Shown here piece after piece: positions 43,316-54,475 of a stretch of 64,000 nt of DNA. This DNA comes from Actinernus sp. WN-2022 (lineage: Eukaryota; Cnidaria; Anthozoa; Actiniaria; Actinernidae). The stretch's first letter is position 1, and the number at the start of each line of letters is the position of its first letter. The stretch covers positions 1,141,001 to 1,205,000 of the forward strand of contig JAOWCC010000553.1 in NCBI GenBank assembly GCA_030867875.1, given 5' to 3'. Below the pieces are notes generated by a model. That model was not told the DNA's origin and did no database searches. It saw nothing but the letters and a program-made list of their open reading frames with translations. The position numbers were made by a program, and so were the translations under genes.

Positions 43316-43790
43316 CAGAGAGAGAGAGAGAGCTCCAAAGAAGATTGGAACTCTTAAAGACATCTCCCTATTTGGAAGCTTTGTCTTTCCAGTAGAAGGG
43401 GAGTATATCGGTGGCATTATTGCAAAGTCATTATCAGGAACTGGCAAGGTATTGAAAAAGACCAAGTCACAGCTACAATCTCTGTCTGGACAACAAGTTT
43501 CACTTGCTGGTGCCACAGGAGCTAGCATAAATGAAAACTCTGCATTCCGCGAAGGCTACAGCTTACCCTTCATACAACATGCTACAGAGGCTCTTGAAAT
43601 GCCAGACAAGGTCAGAGTGAACTTAGAACACCCTCACAAGGCTTTTCTGCCAAAAGAAGGGCTTGCTCTGAAAAAGAGTGGTGGGAAACATGCTGCATTT
43701 AGCATGGCTCAGAAAGATAGCATTTTATGACCGCAAGTTTATGAAAAGAGACATCGAACCTTCGACCTGAACTACAGCTCTATGTCCTGA
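43316..43790 (+). pseudogene. Transposon or gene-family fragment, frameshifted
   Basis: A frame open from about 43,316 to TGA near 43,730 (FVFPVEGEYIGGIIAKSLSG, then HKAFLPKEGLALKKSGGKHA, FSMAQKDSIL) continues in another frame as FYDRKFMKRDIEPST. The pattern of a KxxAF-x5-QK block followed by FYDRxF recalls a repetitive protein family I have seen beside zinc-finger genes in cnidarian genomes; the name is not known to me. One frameshift and no start codon, so it is a relic. Confidence 0.35.
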
Positions 43791-44056
43791 ATAATGCAAG
43801 CTATCACAAAGCGAATTTGATTGTATGTGAAATCCCAGTTGAAGTCGTCACGTATTGTGCGGAGCTTCATGTCGGTGTTTGAGATGATGTTCGTCTTTAT
43901 TCTGTTGAACATTTCAACAGTTACTTTCAACATTTCTGCCAGAAAGTCGTGATCCAGGTGCATCCCTGCCGCAAACCCATAGATCGCGCAAACTTCCGCA
44001 GTAGCTTTTGCGATCCCCATTTCTTGTGCAAATTGGTCAAAACTTTTACCCGCCAT
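43772..44056 (-). CDS. Candidate 94-aa protein, unknown
   Basis: ATG at 44,054-44,056 (a GTG lies five codons upstream). The whole frame is coherent and helical (FDQFAQEMGIAKATAEVCAI, EMLKVTVEMFNRIKTNIISN) to the stop at 43,772. No domain recognised. It could be a small host gene or remnant of a repeat. Confidence 0.35.
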   Translation of the reverse strand: MAGKSFDQFAQEMGIAKATAEVCAIYGFAAGMHLDHDFLAEMLKVTVEMFNRIKTNIISNTDMKLRTIRDDFNWDFTYNQIRFVIACIIQDIEL

Positions 44057-44071
44057 ATGCTGCTCGGCCAC

Positions 44072-44808
44072 GTAAAATTTATTGGGAAAGGATTAATTCT
44101 TCCCGTAAGTCTGTAGAGTCGCATTTTCTAGAAACGAAGGAAATTGTGATAAACTTTTGGTACACGGAACGAAGTTTTAATATGTATTTGATACGTACAT
44201 GTACTATAGCTATGTAATATCTGATGTTTGTTCCACTTACGGCAGAGCTCGGCCTAACACGTTTCGATCCTGTGGCAGAATATTCGCTTTACTTGCAATC
44301 GCATGCCCGCTTTCTATTTCTAAAACAAATGACAATAAACATTTGAGAAGAAACGAGGGGATGTTAGTGGAAATCGAAACAGGAGGCTACATAGTGTTTT
44401 GCATACTACACAATTTTGTGAGCGGTATCTGATCTACCAAGCTAGTACGTCGTAAAAGAAGGAAACTGCTTGGGTAGAAGCAGCTACTTTTATCCTGGCA
44501 GCCGGCGGAAATCTGCCAGTTGCCGGGTTCTAATGACAACCCTGGAAGGTACTAGAATGAGCTATACATGTACTTAACTTTCAGCCATCTTATATGGAAT
44601 ACAGCAGAATTTCGGAGAAAATAACTGAAGAAACAGTGAAGAGAACGAGGAAAGGCCAAGCGTGCCGTTGTGTTTGCCGCGTATTTGGTGTACGTGAGGA
44701 TCGCATTTCCCTTCGGGGTGTCTGGGCGAGAGCCTTTCATAAGGTGACACGATTTCCTCCTGCTGCTCCAATAGCATTGCGGCTGTAGTCAAATATGTCA
44801 GTTGCGGT
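44072..44808. other. Intergenic stretch
   Basis: Nothing recognisable beyond short ORFs. The tyrosine-recombinase element begins at its right edge. Confidence 0.4.
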
Positions 44809-45036
44809 CATAAATGGAATATTTGCTTGCGAATAGGATTTTTATGTTTTTCCGCTGGCTAGTTTTATTAAATTAGTTATAATTATGTGCAAAGTCTTGT
44901 TGCCTAACAGCCATTGGTATGGGATAGGGGAGTGTCAATACAATGCACCCCTCTACGTACTGGTGATGCTATGTAACCTCTCACCAGTGGTTAGCCATTC
45001 ACTTCAGATATTCATAGAGTGAAGACGTTTGTTTTG
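44809..45036. repeat. Split direct repeat A1
   Basis: Starts cataaatggaatatttgctt and is nearly identical to 49,458-49,686 (one clear substitution near the middle). Left terminus of the element. Confidence 0.9.
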
Positions 45037-45858
45037 AACTTCTGTAAGGTAAGAATCACTTTGCCTTTATTTGACCTCTCTTGTAATATTTTTGAGAGAT
45101 GATAATTGTTGGTTAGATTGTGTTTCATTTCAGGCATCAGTTTCTTTTCGAAGCGCGTAATTTTCGCTTTCAAGTCTATTAAGCGACGAGCGTTATAATT
45201 TTCAACTTGTGAACATCTAGTCCTGTCACTGTGTCTGTGTATGGCATGCGCCGGCGTTCCTTAAGTTCTCATTTTAGTCCATTCTTTCGTGAAAAGGCTT
45301 AAGCGCGACTTAGAAGCTGGTTTTGATGCCTGTGCAGAAAATGATTTTAAGTTTCAGGACCGCCAACACAAAACAAAAACACCGAAGCAGTCACACCGTC
45401 TAAAAGCTTCGGACAACTGTGCATGACCTACACGAGGTCAGAAGCCTTGCTCCAGATGTGATCATTTTGGAAATAGGCACAAACCATCATTCGGTAGTTT
45501 TGACCCGAGGTTGTTCGCTCTTCTATTGAAGATTTAGTCCGTTTGCTTTTGGAAGTTTTTCAGTACGTGCGATCGGCGTTTGCCACGTTATTCCACGTGG
45601 CATTTCTTACACACATACTGTACATTAAGAACTAGCTCCACGTTGTTTTGGAAACAATTTCTAATGCAACAAATATTTTTCAAGCCTGCTAAGGACTTAT
45701 AAATTATATAGCAGACGGCGTTCATGTTAACTTGGCAGGAAAATGTTTCTTGTATCGAAGTTTCGCGGCACCATCTTTAAGGCAGGCATGCTTTAAGTTT
45801 CACACGTTTTATAAGACATATTTTCAGCCCGTAATTTTTTATTTTGTCCATTATAGTT

Positions 45859-46432
45859 TTTTGAGGCTTTGCCTCAATATTTATTTTGTTGGCAATTCAA
45901 GGGCTTGCTGGTGCGTCGACAATTTGTCGACATGGCTTGTTCCTGCCATGTTTTTAATTTTGCTGCTCATAACTTGGTAGGGCATGCTTTAAGTTACAAC
46001 ATAATTATTTTCAGTCTATTGTTTTTTATTTTGTCCATTGTAGAGTATATTAAAGGTACTGGATTTTCTTTTATTTATTGCTATAGTTGTGGGCAGTTTT
46101 ATGGTTTTGTTGTTCTTGTGAGTAATTCACAGGTATTTTATGATTTTTGTTATGGTGGCTGTGTCCATCAGTTAGTCATACTATTTATGTATGGTAGCAT
46201 GTTGCCTTCGAGGTTTCGCCCTCAAGGTTTGTTGTGTGGCTTTGTCCACTGTTGGTGTTGAGGCTTTATGGTCCTCACACTGTTATGGAGGACTTGTCCT
46301 CTTTTTTGAGGCTTTGCCTCAATATTTATATTTATTTTGTTGGCAATTCAAGGGCTTGCTTGTGCGTCGACAATTTGTTGACATGGCTTGTTCCTGCCAT
46401 GTTTTTAATTTTGCTGCCCATAACTTGGTAGA
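45859..46432. repeat. Leader duplication with an array of short hairpins
   Basis: A block of about 120 bases (45,859-45,979) recurs at 46,305-46,432. Between and within the copies are many small stem-loops of one style: gaggctttgcctc, gaggtttcgccctc, gaggacttgtcctc, tggctttgtcca. They lie upstream of the gag-like ORF, in the position of a 5' leader. Confidence 0.7.
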
Positions 46433-46504
46433 TCAGTTAATTTTATAAATAAGTTGAGAGGGCATTCAGTTTCTGCCGAGTGTTCTTTATTTTGTAGAAA
46501 CATC

Positions 46505-47640
46505 ATGCCACCTAAATGCTCTGAGAGATTGAGGTGCCCTTCAGTAAAGCTGCTGAGCAACCTCCGACCAAGAGGGGAAAAGGCTCAAGACAAGCCAAAA
46601 ATGACAGCATCATCAACAGTGCAACAGCCACAAGAACCAGCATAACACCTCAATTGTCCACCTGATCTTCTGGATCAGTTAATTTTCTGAGTGGTGGATG
46701 ACGTCACTAAAAGATTGACTCAGGCTACCCCATCAACATTGGCAGGTACAGATATGGTAGGGGTTAGCACTCCACCCTCTTCGCAGATTGTTACAGAGGC
46801 GAATTCAGCTGTATCCATCCCTTCCCAGTCTTCTATTACCAGTATGCTGAAATTTACCACAGTTCCAATGGTATCAGATTATATCCAGCAGCAGGCCTTT
46901 ACAAGCACTACAACAGGGCAAGCAGCATCTATTGTACAAGGGTCTATAGATGCTGCTTTGCAGGCCCTGTCAGGTGAGCTGTCCAATGCTTTGGTTCCAG
47001 TTAAGATGTTTAATTCATCAAGTTTGCCAATTGATGCTCGGTGGTGGATAAGGTACAAGCAAAAATATGGAACAATGATTTCATTGACTTTAGCATTCTT
47101 TTTGGATTTTCTAATCCAATAATTATTTCGGAGAACAAGTTCCAGATTACAGTTCAGAATGCAGAAGGTGGACCAATGCCCTCCCTCTGCCTTGAACCAG
47201 TCTCTAAACACAAGACAATTGCAAGTAGAGAGTTATGGGTCAGCAGTTCATGTTTTTGTTGAGGTTTATACCAGTTAATACCCAACTGTATGGGGCAGCA
47301 GTTTTCATGTTTTTGTTGAGGTTTATACCAGTTAATACCCAACTGAGGCCCCTGCCCTCATAAAATATGGAGAGGTAATACAGGATTTGGCAGCTAGGGG
47401 TCATAACTGGATGTTTTATGATGAGAATTTTTGCTTTCTGAAAAGGTACAAGCCTAGTATTTTCCATAGGGTACTATCCATTGGGAATTGTGGATTTGCT
47501 CTCAATCTCCTCCACTGGTTTTTCTAATGTTCCTTTTTGATTCCATAGTGGTTGTGAATGTACAGGATGTTCGTTTACGCAGACTTGTTTTAAGTGTGAC
47601 AGAGCCCAGAGCCTGACTGTTTAATTTTGTGGCCAAAAAA
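46505..47640 (+). pseudogene. Gag-like ORF1 relic of the tyrosine-recombinase element
   Basis: Starts at ATG 46,505 (MPPKCSERLRCPSVKLLSN), interrupted by stops near 46,643 and 46,688. It continues as a Ser/Thr-rich stretch (46,691-47,040) and, after a frameshift, as VQAKIWNNDFIDFSILFGF then MPSLCLEPVSK. A 56-bp tandem duplication (about 47,230-47,345) adds stops. Further on, a third frame gives RGHNWMFYDENF and a Cys-rich end (CECTGCSFTQTCFKCDRA) resembling a nucleocapsid zinc knuckle. This protein type accompanies tyrosine recombinases in invertebrate DIRS-like elements. Confidence 0.6.
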
Positions 47641-47759
47641 TAAAGCCTTCAGAAACGCCCCCAGCTTGCCAAATCCCATCCTTCCAACCCCAATAAAAAA
47701 TAAATAAAAAATGAGAGAATTTTCTTATTGCTGGGTATTACCATTCAAATGCAGAGTTT

Positions 47760-48640
47760 ATTTCATCAAGTTTTACTCTGGGTTTTTCTGTGCATTATGA
47801 AGATACCCGGGTATCTTCCCAATCTGAAAATTTAATTTCAGCTTTACAAAATCATGAAGTTGTTGATACTAAAATCAGGAAAGAGCTTGAGGCCCATAGG
47901 CTGGCTGGTCGAATAATACTTATGTTTCTGCTTAATATGCTATATTCGCACAAGCTGTCAGGATTTCCTGATCCTGTTAAAGCCATTTTTATTATTCAAA
48001 TGCTTAAGGGTTATGTAAAGCTTGGTTCACGTTTGGATAGCCGATTGCCAATTACTCTTCCGATTCTTCATGCAGTATAAGAAAAGTTATATATTATTCC
48101 AAAAAATGTAGTCTATTAGAATCGGCAATTTCAAGCAATGTGTACAACTGTAGGCATGTTCTTTGGCTTTCTATGCTTTTCTACGTACATGTGTAGGGTT
48201 GAGAAAACTTCCAATATCGACAAAGGGTCTATTTGCAAATTTGCCAAACAGCTAAGCTTGTTGATGCATCTAATTTAGTTGCCTGTCATAAGTCATATTC
48301 CTGAACTGTAAGCACAGCTACAATCATTTTTCTATGGTTATTAATCGGCAAGCAATTTTTTGTCCAGTACAATTGATACTGGATTATTTGCCACTTTGAA
48401 GGAATATACCAGGTCCTAATTTCATTACTGTTGATGTGAGTAGAGTTTCAAGAACCTATTTTGCTGACCAGCTTTCCCTTGCAATTAGATATTGTGGGCT
48501 CAGCCCTGCTCATTATAAAGGTCATAGTTTTTATATTGGGACTGCCTCTCATGCTGCAGATCAGGGTATGTCTGACACACATATTCATATCTCCTTGGTG
48601 TTTAAGGGTGATATTAGGAGTAGGACAACTGACTAGCAAG
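47760..48640 (+). pseudogene. Tyrosine recombinase relic
   Basis: The core-binding part (47,790-48,080, e.g. VKAIFIIQMLKGYVKLGSRL, DSRLPITLPIL) and C-terminal part (48,436-48,636, LSPAHYKGHSFYIGTASHAA) are in separate frames with about 350 bases of decayed sequence between. In active enzymes the GHSF motif is followed by an Arg (H-x-x-R); here that Arg is a Tyr, and the terminal tyrosine region is overrun by tandem repeats. Clearly inactive. Confidence 0.65.
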
Positions 48641-49075
48641 GGCAGCAGTCCCCATATCTCCTTGGTGTTTAAGGGTGATTAGGAGTAGGACAACTGACTA
48701 GCAAGGGCAGCAGTTCTCCTATTGTTACTCGTAATTTTAACAGTTCATGGCAAGTCGTTCATAGTTCATTTATGGGACTGATTAGCAAGGGCAGCAGTCT
48801 CCCAATCTCTCCTTGGTGTTTAAAGTTGATTAGGAGTAGGACAACTGATTAGCAAGGGCAGCAGTTTTCCTACTGTTACTCATTGTAATTTTAACAGTTC
48901 ATAGCAAGTTGTTCATAGTTCATTTATGAAATTTATGGGACTGATTAGCAAGGGCAGCAGTCTCCCAATCTCTCCTTAGTGTTTGATTAGGAGTAGGACA
49001 ACTGATTAGCAAGGGCAGCAGTTGTCCTATTGTTACTCATCGTAATTTTAGCAGCTCATGGCAACTATGTTGCAT
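48588..49075. repeat. Nested tandem repeats, about 70 and 163 bp
   Basis: The word gattagcaagggcagcag occurs at least six times. Two copies of an about 70-bp unit are followed by about two and a half copies of a 163-bp unit (gggactg at 48,774 and 48,937). They sit between the recombinase relic and repeat B1, inside the element. Confidence 0.8.
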
Positions 49076-49231
49076 ATTCATAGTTTGTATTTTAATTGCA
49101 TTTTGTGGACTGATTAACAAAGACTAAAAGTTTCATGTTAAATCTGTTGTTTGCCATACATTTTTCTCTGGTGTTAGTGCTGCATTTCCTTTGGGTGGGG
49201 CAGCATCATAATTTCATCATGATGCTTTTGG

Positions 49232-49464
49232 CGTTTATTTTGCCCTTTACCTTTACTGGGCTAAAATATTATATCATATTGTGAAGATTTTATGTCTGAC
49301 AATTTTATTATTCAATAAAAGCGGCTTTGGGTTTCTGCCCTCAGTCTTTTTACTCCAAAGCTCTTGTGTGCATATTCCTTATTTGTTGCCCAGTAAACAA
49401 GCTCAGTCAATGCAGCAGTAAGATTATGTAATGTATGGTATAACACAAGGGGGAAAACATAAAT
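49232..49464. repeat. Split direct repeat B1
   Basis: Nearly identical to 49,758-49,989. Its end (aaaacataaa) overlaps the start of A2. Contains ttcaataaaagcgg, a poly(A)-signal-like word. Confidence 0.9.
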
Positions 49465-49686
49465 GGAATATTTGCTTGCGAATAGGATTTTTATGTTTTT
49501 CCGCTGGCTAGTTTTATTAAATTAGTTATAATTATGTGCAAAGTCTTGTTGCCTAACAGCCATTGGTATGGGATAGGGGAGTGTCAATACAATGCACCCC
49601 TCTACGTACTGGTGGTGCTATGTAACCTCTCACCAGTGGTTAGCCATTCACTTCAGATATTCATAGAGTGAAGACGTTTGTTTTGA
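49458..49686. repeat. Split direct repeat A2
   Basis: Second copy of A1, directly abutting B1. Confidence 0.9.
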
Positions 49687-49757
49687 TCTCCCACCTCCTC
49701 CCCTTCTCCTGACCACATGGTTTGTTTATTTTGCCCTTTACTGGGCTAAAATATTGT

Positions 49758-49989
49758 CGTTTATTTTGCCCTTCACCTTTACTGGGCTAAAATATTATAT
49801 CATATTGTGAAGATTTTATGTCTGACAATTTTATTATTCAATAAAAGCGGCTTTGGGTTTCTGCCCTCAGCCATTTTACTCCAAAGCTCTTGTGTGCATA
49901 TTCCTTATTTGTTGCCCAGTAAACAAGCTCAGTCAATGCAGCAGTAAGATTGTGTAATGTATGGTATAACACAAGGGGGAAAACATAAA
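49758..49989. repeat. Split direct repeat B2
   Basis: Second copy of B1 and right terminus of the element, ending cataaa. A 71-base A2-B2 spacer carries a partial third copy of the B start (ttattttgccctttactggg). Confidence 0.9.
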
Positions 49990-51285
49990 CATATACAGAA
50001 CATTGATAATTCCCAGGTCCAAGGATGCTGAAAGTATAACTTCCCCACATAGAAATCGTCTTAAATTTTACTAGATTGTAATAACGACTTACGTGAATCA
50101 GATTCTCTGTTTTTAGGCATTTATTCGCAGATTATGCGATGTACTTTGAGAAAACAATTTGAATTCACCAATAAGATCAGCGAATGTAAACGGATTATCG
50201 AAAAAGAAAAACGGCTCCCGCTGCCGCAGGCCTATTGTTTTCACTACAGTTCTTATCCGGACCATTACTTAAACACAAAACATAACTGGTCTACAGAATA
50301 ATAAGGGAAATAAGTACAAAAGGTTTAGAAGAAAAATAAAATAAAGGAAATAAATAAAAGAACGATCACTAGCTACTGCCCAAGGTTTCGATCCTGTAGC
50401 ACCAAAACAGTTACCCTTTAAAACTGTTCTGTACATAGCTCTCCTATAAATTATCGTAACAATAAACATGATCACTACTAAATCGAAGAGCTCTCATATT
50501 GAATAAATATTTTAAACAGCTTGATGCTGCTGGTCATAAATGCCAACTGAAACAATACCGTGAACTGTACTAAGTTGACAAACTGCCCCTAAGAAAATAC
50601 TATATAATAACAATCAGGGAAACCAACTTATCAGGAACTGGCCCATGCAAGTTATTGACTGGTGGAACAATTGAGGAATAAAGTAATGTGAGAACAAATA
50701 CCCCAGGGGGGCACTTAAATGACGAATAGGTACGTATGTTCGGGCATGGGGTCTGGATTTTAATAGAATGCTGCAAGCTGACTGTTAACTTGGTATTCAT
50801 AATGAAAACCATTTTCATAGGAAAGGTCGCCAATTTGCGACTACACTTACTCCAAAGAAAATATTTCTATGCTTCATATACTCAACCCATGACTTAAAAA
50901 TCAAAGTGTCTCTGATTATTATTTTGATTAAGATTGAATATGACAAACTTTGTGAAAAGGCTACACTGTAATGAATCTAATAAAACAGAGAAAAGGGCAA
51001 TGCATTGATAAATAGGTTATTAGTTGGCTTTGCATCTAATTTAGCTATGAATTTTTAAGAGTTATTTTTATTTTGGTGAGCCTTAACGACAACTAAACAT
51101 ACACAGCCATATTCGATGCCTAGCCGACTGATGTAATAGTATATTAAATAAATTGTGCTAGGAAACAATTTTCATCCCAGAATAACAAAGAACCTTGCAT
51201 GCTCACTTCAGAAATGGGATTGAATTACCATTGTGAGGGAAAGCCAATTGACACTATTGACCTCCCAAAATACGTTCTCATTTTT
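49990..51285. other. Intergenic stretch
   Basis: No supported gene; only short ORFs without coding features. Confidence 0.4.
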
Positions 51286-51377
51286 TTGCATTCTTGTGCA
51301 TGTTTCTTTGCATTGCATTCTTGTGCATGTTTCTTTGCATTGCATTCTTGTGCATGTTTCTTTGCATTGCATTCTTG
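51286..51377. repeat. 27-bp minisatellite, about 3.4 copies
   Basis: Unit ttgcattcttgtgcatgttt plus ctttgca, perfect head-to-tail copies. Because 27 is a multiple of three, the frames through it stay open and give artefact ORFs. Confidence 0.9.
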
Positions 51378-51622
51378 GGAGAATTATAATAACGAAAAGT
51401 ATTGGGGGAAATCACTTACATGTAGGCTTTAAGTTTATTTTTTTATAAAGTTTTCCAGGTTTAATCTGTTGATAGTGTTCCATTACACTGTTCTCATCAA
51501 AATTATGTCCTTGGAAGAAATTGTAAATAAATTTCCTCTGGCTGAAGATAGATGAATTATTGCCTTTGATCGACTTGTGATTTATCATTGTCACAGTCCA
51601 TTGCCTTAGTGGAGGACAACCA

Positions 51623-52105
51623 TTAGTGCCAGGTGTCCAGATATCTTTTACTTGAGTTAATTTGTCTACTTTTCAGGGGGTGTTTAGAGTCCAACCATTC
51701 AGAACAAGTAGCATATCCAGATCCATAGCTGTGATACATGTTAAGGGTTGGGAGGTCTATAGCGCCATATGAAAGCTGTATGGCAGATTGCATGGATGAC
51801 GATGGTACATGTAAGGACACATGTGGTTGCTGACTGGAAATGGATGAAGAGGGAAGAGGGCATAACAGTGCAGTGAAATGGTTGACAGACTGAAGTGGTG
51901 GCGAGGAGCAGGGATCACAGAGAACAGACCTGGAGGCAGGCAGAATGGAGAAAACCAAAGGTGTTAGCGGTACTTGAGAATGAGGAAGGATGTAATATGG
52001 AATACGATGATATACTGCAAGTTGTCTGATGTACTGCAATAGGGTAGATTCGGTACTGATAGGGGTTGATCTTGTGATGAGACTAGAACTGTCTTGAGGT
52101 GGCAC
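51623..52105 (-). CDS. Candidate Ser/Pro/Leu-rich exon, unknown
   Basis: An open frame of 160 codons with low-complexity Ser/Pro/Leu composition (SSSLITRSTPISTESTLLQY, FSILPASRSVLCDPCSSPPL). The frame opens after a stop preceded by an acceptor-like catcattag. It ends HPLKSRQINSSKRYLDTWH. No domain recognised; may be a disordered exon or chance. Confidence 0.25.
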   Translation of the reverse strand: MPPQDSSSLITRSTPISTESTLLQYIRQLAVYHRIPYYILPHSQVPLTPLVFSILPASRSVLCDPCSSPPLQSVNHFTALLCPLPSSSISSQQPHVSLHVPSSSMQSAIQLSYGAIDLPTLNMYHSYGSGYATCSEWLDSKHPLKSRQINSSKRYLDTWH

Positions 52106-52425
52106 TGATAGAGGTATCGATATCAGATGGAACTAATGATGGATGATGAATAGAACCAGTCTCTGAAAAAGGCTGAATTCTTGAAGGAGGTAGACCAAAA
52201 GGGAAGATGGTGGGTTGTTGGCAGATGGGGTTTGTTCCATCATTGAAACAAATATAGAAGACCGATTCGCATTTAGAGCTAACTACTGTTGGTGTTTGCT
52301 GGTAGCTGACCAGACAAAGGTTGAAAAGACCCCAAGCGTTCAGATATATTCCTTAGGGCATCTATTATTGTATTATGCTCAGTTGAATGTTGTGCTTGTT
52401 TGTGATTATGCTGAATACTGAAATC

Positions 52426-53474
52426 CTATGATTTCGAATGTAACATCTGACTGATGGACTCAGCGTCGGCAGGAGGAATTGGAAGCTTCTGCATAATTTC
52501 CTTTACGTCTTCTCTTCCCTTAATAAATGCAGGACACTGAAAAATATACAATTTCTAGGTAAATCAGTCATAATCAAAGACATGTACTATGAAGTACATT
52601 AAGTTCAAGGAAGATACGTATGTATATTTTTCAGGAAATGTTTGTAGTGATATTTCTTAGATTATGCAAACACCCTAGATTTACATGTCCATGTAGCAAT
52701 CCCTCCAATTAGAACGTTCCTAATCCCAGGCTGTCTGTATAGAAAAGGAACAACGAATAAATACAATATCAAACCTTTCCAGTGACAAGATGAATAGGAG
52801 GTTAAATTGTAGCCTGAACTGGGGCTGGTACATCTGGTAGCGAGGATAGCTTGAAGCATCGTCTCCTGTACAGCATTCTAGGGTCGAGGACCAACGTGGG
52901 CGCCAACGGAGGTGCAGCGATGAACGTGATGTTGAGCTAGACGCGTAGCAGCGGACTTCTGTGTCTAGTTGACAAGACAAAAGAGGCTATATATATACGG
53001 AAAGCGTCATGTGGTTGCGTAACACATCCCCACGAACCGAATTCCGCATACCGGGGTTATGTGATAAGTGAGTATCATAATTGTATGCGGAGCTCCTGGT
53101 GAGAATAGATATTTAATTGTAATTATCTCTGAAAAGCCCCACGGGAGAGTGGATAATAAAAGTATGTATATGTATGTATTAAGTTACTATAAGCTTTAAT
53201 GTCAATGAACATTCCAAGCATTCCATTATGTTAACGGCTCAGTGAGTGAGCGAATGAGTGACAAAGAATGTGCATCCAACCATCCTGATAACTCGTTCCA
53301 CGAGTTAAAAAGGAAGTCTACAAAACAGTCTTGAAAGAGTTATTTCATACACATTTTTTTTTTCAGCCACTGATGTACGCTGTATGTTAAAGTCACATGT
53401 GTTCATTACACTTAATAAAATTATAATATTATTTGATTACTTACTTGAAGTTGGCTGTTCCGATGGCATTTTGT
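52426..53474 (-). CDS. Candidate first and last exons of a small gene
   Basis: A start exon 53,474-53,445 (after ttttgcag; MPSEQPTS; donor GTAAGT, phase 1) and a terminal exon 52,536-52,426 (after ttttcag; PAFIKGREDVKEIMQKLPIP then stop) have good splice borders and coding-like sequence. Their phases do not join directly, so a middle exon would be needed. The layout resembles the two-exon unit at 58,919-59,474. Confidence 0.3.
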
Positions 53475-54099
53475 CTGCAAAAATAAGAAATAAATATAAA
53501 TCACTTGGCTCAACAATATACACAAATTAAACTTACCAAATTTGGAGGAGTTTGGTTGCTATAAAACAACTTACCGTAGAATTTGGACTGTAACAGGGAC
53601 TGTTACTTTTGGATTTAGCAGCCCTGAGGGGCCACTACTTTTGGGTAGCTGCTATTTTTGGGCTGTTCAAAATCTTTCTCATGCAAATGATGTTTGAAAG
53701 AAACCTTTCTTAAATATTATTCATGTCACCCAGCTGAGAATATATCATCTCATCCTTGCTGTATTATTACTTGGAGTATTAAAATCCACATTAAAAATCT
53801 TTGAATCTGACTGTTATAAACATTGGAACATTTTCGGTAACATCGTATAGACCAACTTACTTTGAGGGTTGGTAGTTTCAATAATTAAAATTTATATAAT
53901 TTGACACTACTTTTGAAATTCTATAGTATTTTGAAACACTTTAAAAAGAATATTGATAAAGTTACTGGGACTGAAAGGGTAAAGGAATTACATTTAAGTA
54001 GATATTATTTGTGTTATCTGCTTAATATTTGCTTAGCTAATTAATCTAGTATTTGCTCTTCTTCTAATGGGAATTGTAAATTAGTCCGTTTTTTTTACA
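53475..54099. other. Intergenic stretch
   Basis: Nothing recognised; AT-rich unique sequence. Confidence 0.4.
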
Positions 54100-54475
54100 T
54101 CCTGCAATCTCTCTAGAGTCATGGGCTCGATAACAAGATCGGTAAGTCTTCGAACTCTACTTAAAGCAACGTATCTCATTCCAGAATTTTTTTGGATGTT
54201 CCAAGATCAATCCAAGCCTTGCCGGATTAGTGTGAGACCTTGACATTTATGAATCATCATTGCCCAAGCTAATTTTAATGGTTGTTGTCTCTCGAACCTA
54301 CTCCCTGAATTGTATGAAACTTGAGTAATAGGACAAACTGGAACTAATCTTGGAATTACTGAAGAGACTGAAGGTCCTTTATATTCTTATTTAAACTGAA
54401 CAAGTACACATATTGGAGGACAAGGGGGTTGATGTCCTTCAGCAAATATGAAGTCAATTACATCCCTAATGCTTG
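54100..54475 (-). pseudogene. PIF1-like helicase C-terminal relic, second copy
   Basis: One continuous frame on the minus strand contains QPLKLAWAMMIHKCQGLTL and, after an in-frame TGA, MRYVALSRVRRLTDLVIEP. The first matches helicase motif V-type sequence (IHKxQGxTL) and the second motif VI (YVALSRV). Two in-frame stops (after LVQFK and after QGLD) and absence of the N-terminal ATPase half make it a relic. Same family as the remnant at 14.9-15.7 kb but decayed by stops rather than frameshifts. Confidence 0.65.

Larger units (their letters stand above)
44809..49989 (+). mobile_element. Tyrosine-recombinase element with Ngaro/PAT-type split direct repeats, RT-less
   Basis: Seen: repeat A occurs at 44,809-45,036 and 49,458-49,686; repeat B at 49,232-49,464 and 49,758-49,989, giving the order A1-body-B1-A2-B2. 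This split direct repeat layout is known from the PAT and Ngaro groups of DIRS-like retroelements. The body holds a gag-like relic (46,505-47,640) and a tyrosine recombinase relic (about 47,760-48,640). Only about 120 bases separate the two, so the reverse transcriptase/RNase H expected of Ngaro is absent. A copies differ at only a few bases, suggesting relatively recent activity although the ORFs are broken. Confidence 0.75.

Noticed and set aside
50379..50402. B-box-like aaggtttcgatcctgtagca as a tRNA gene
   Set aside because: No acceptor stem, D arm or terminator around it; a similar word at 44,253 also lacks tRNA structure.
51286..51377. Short regular repeats resembling a CRISPR array
   Set aside because: The 27-bp units are contiguous with no unique spacers, and the context is eukaryotic; it is a minisatellite.
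53041..53110. Palindromic-looking stretch near ccggggttatgtg
   Set aside because: Arms are too short and imperfect to call an element.
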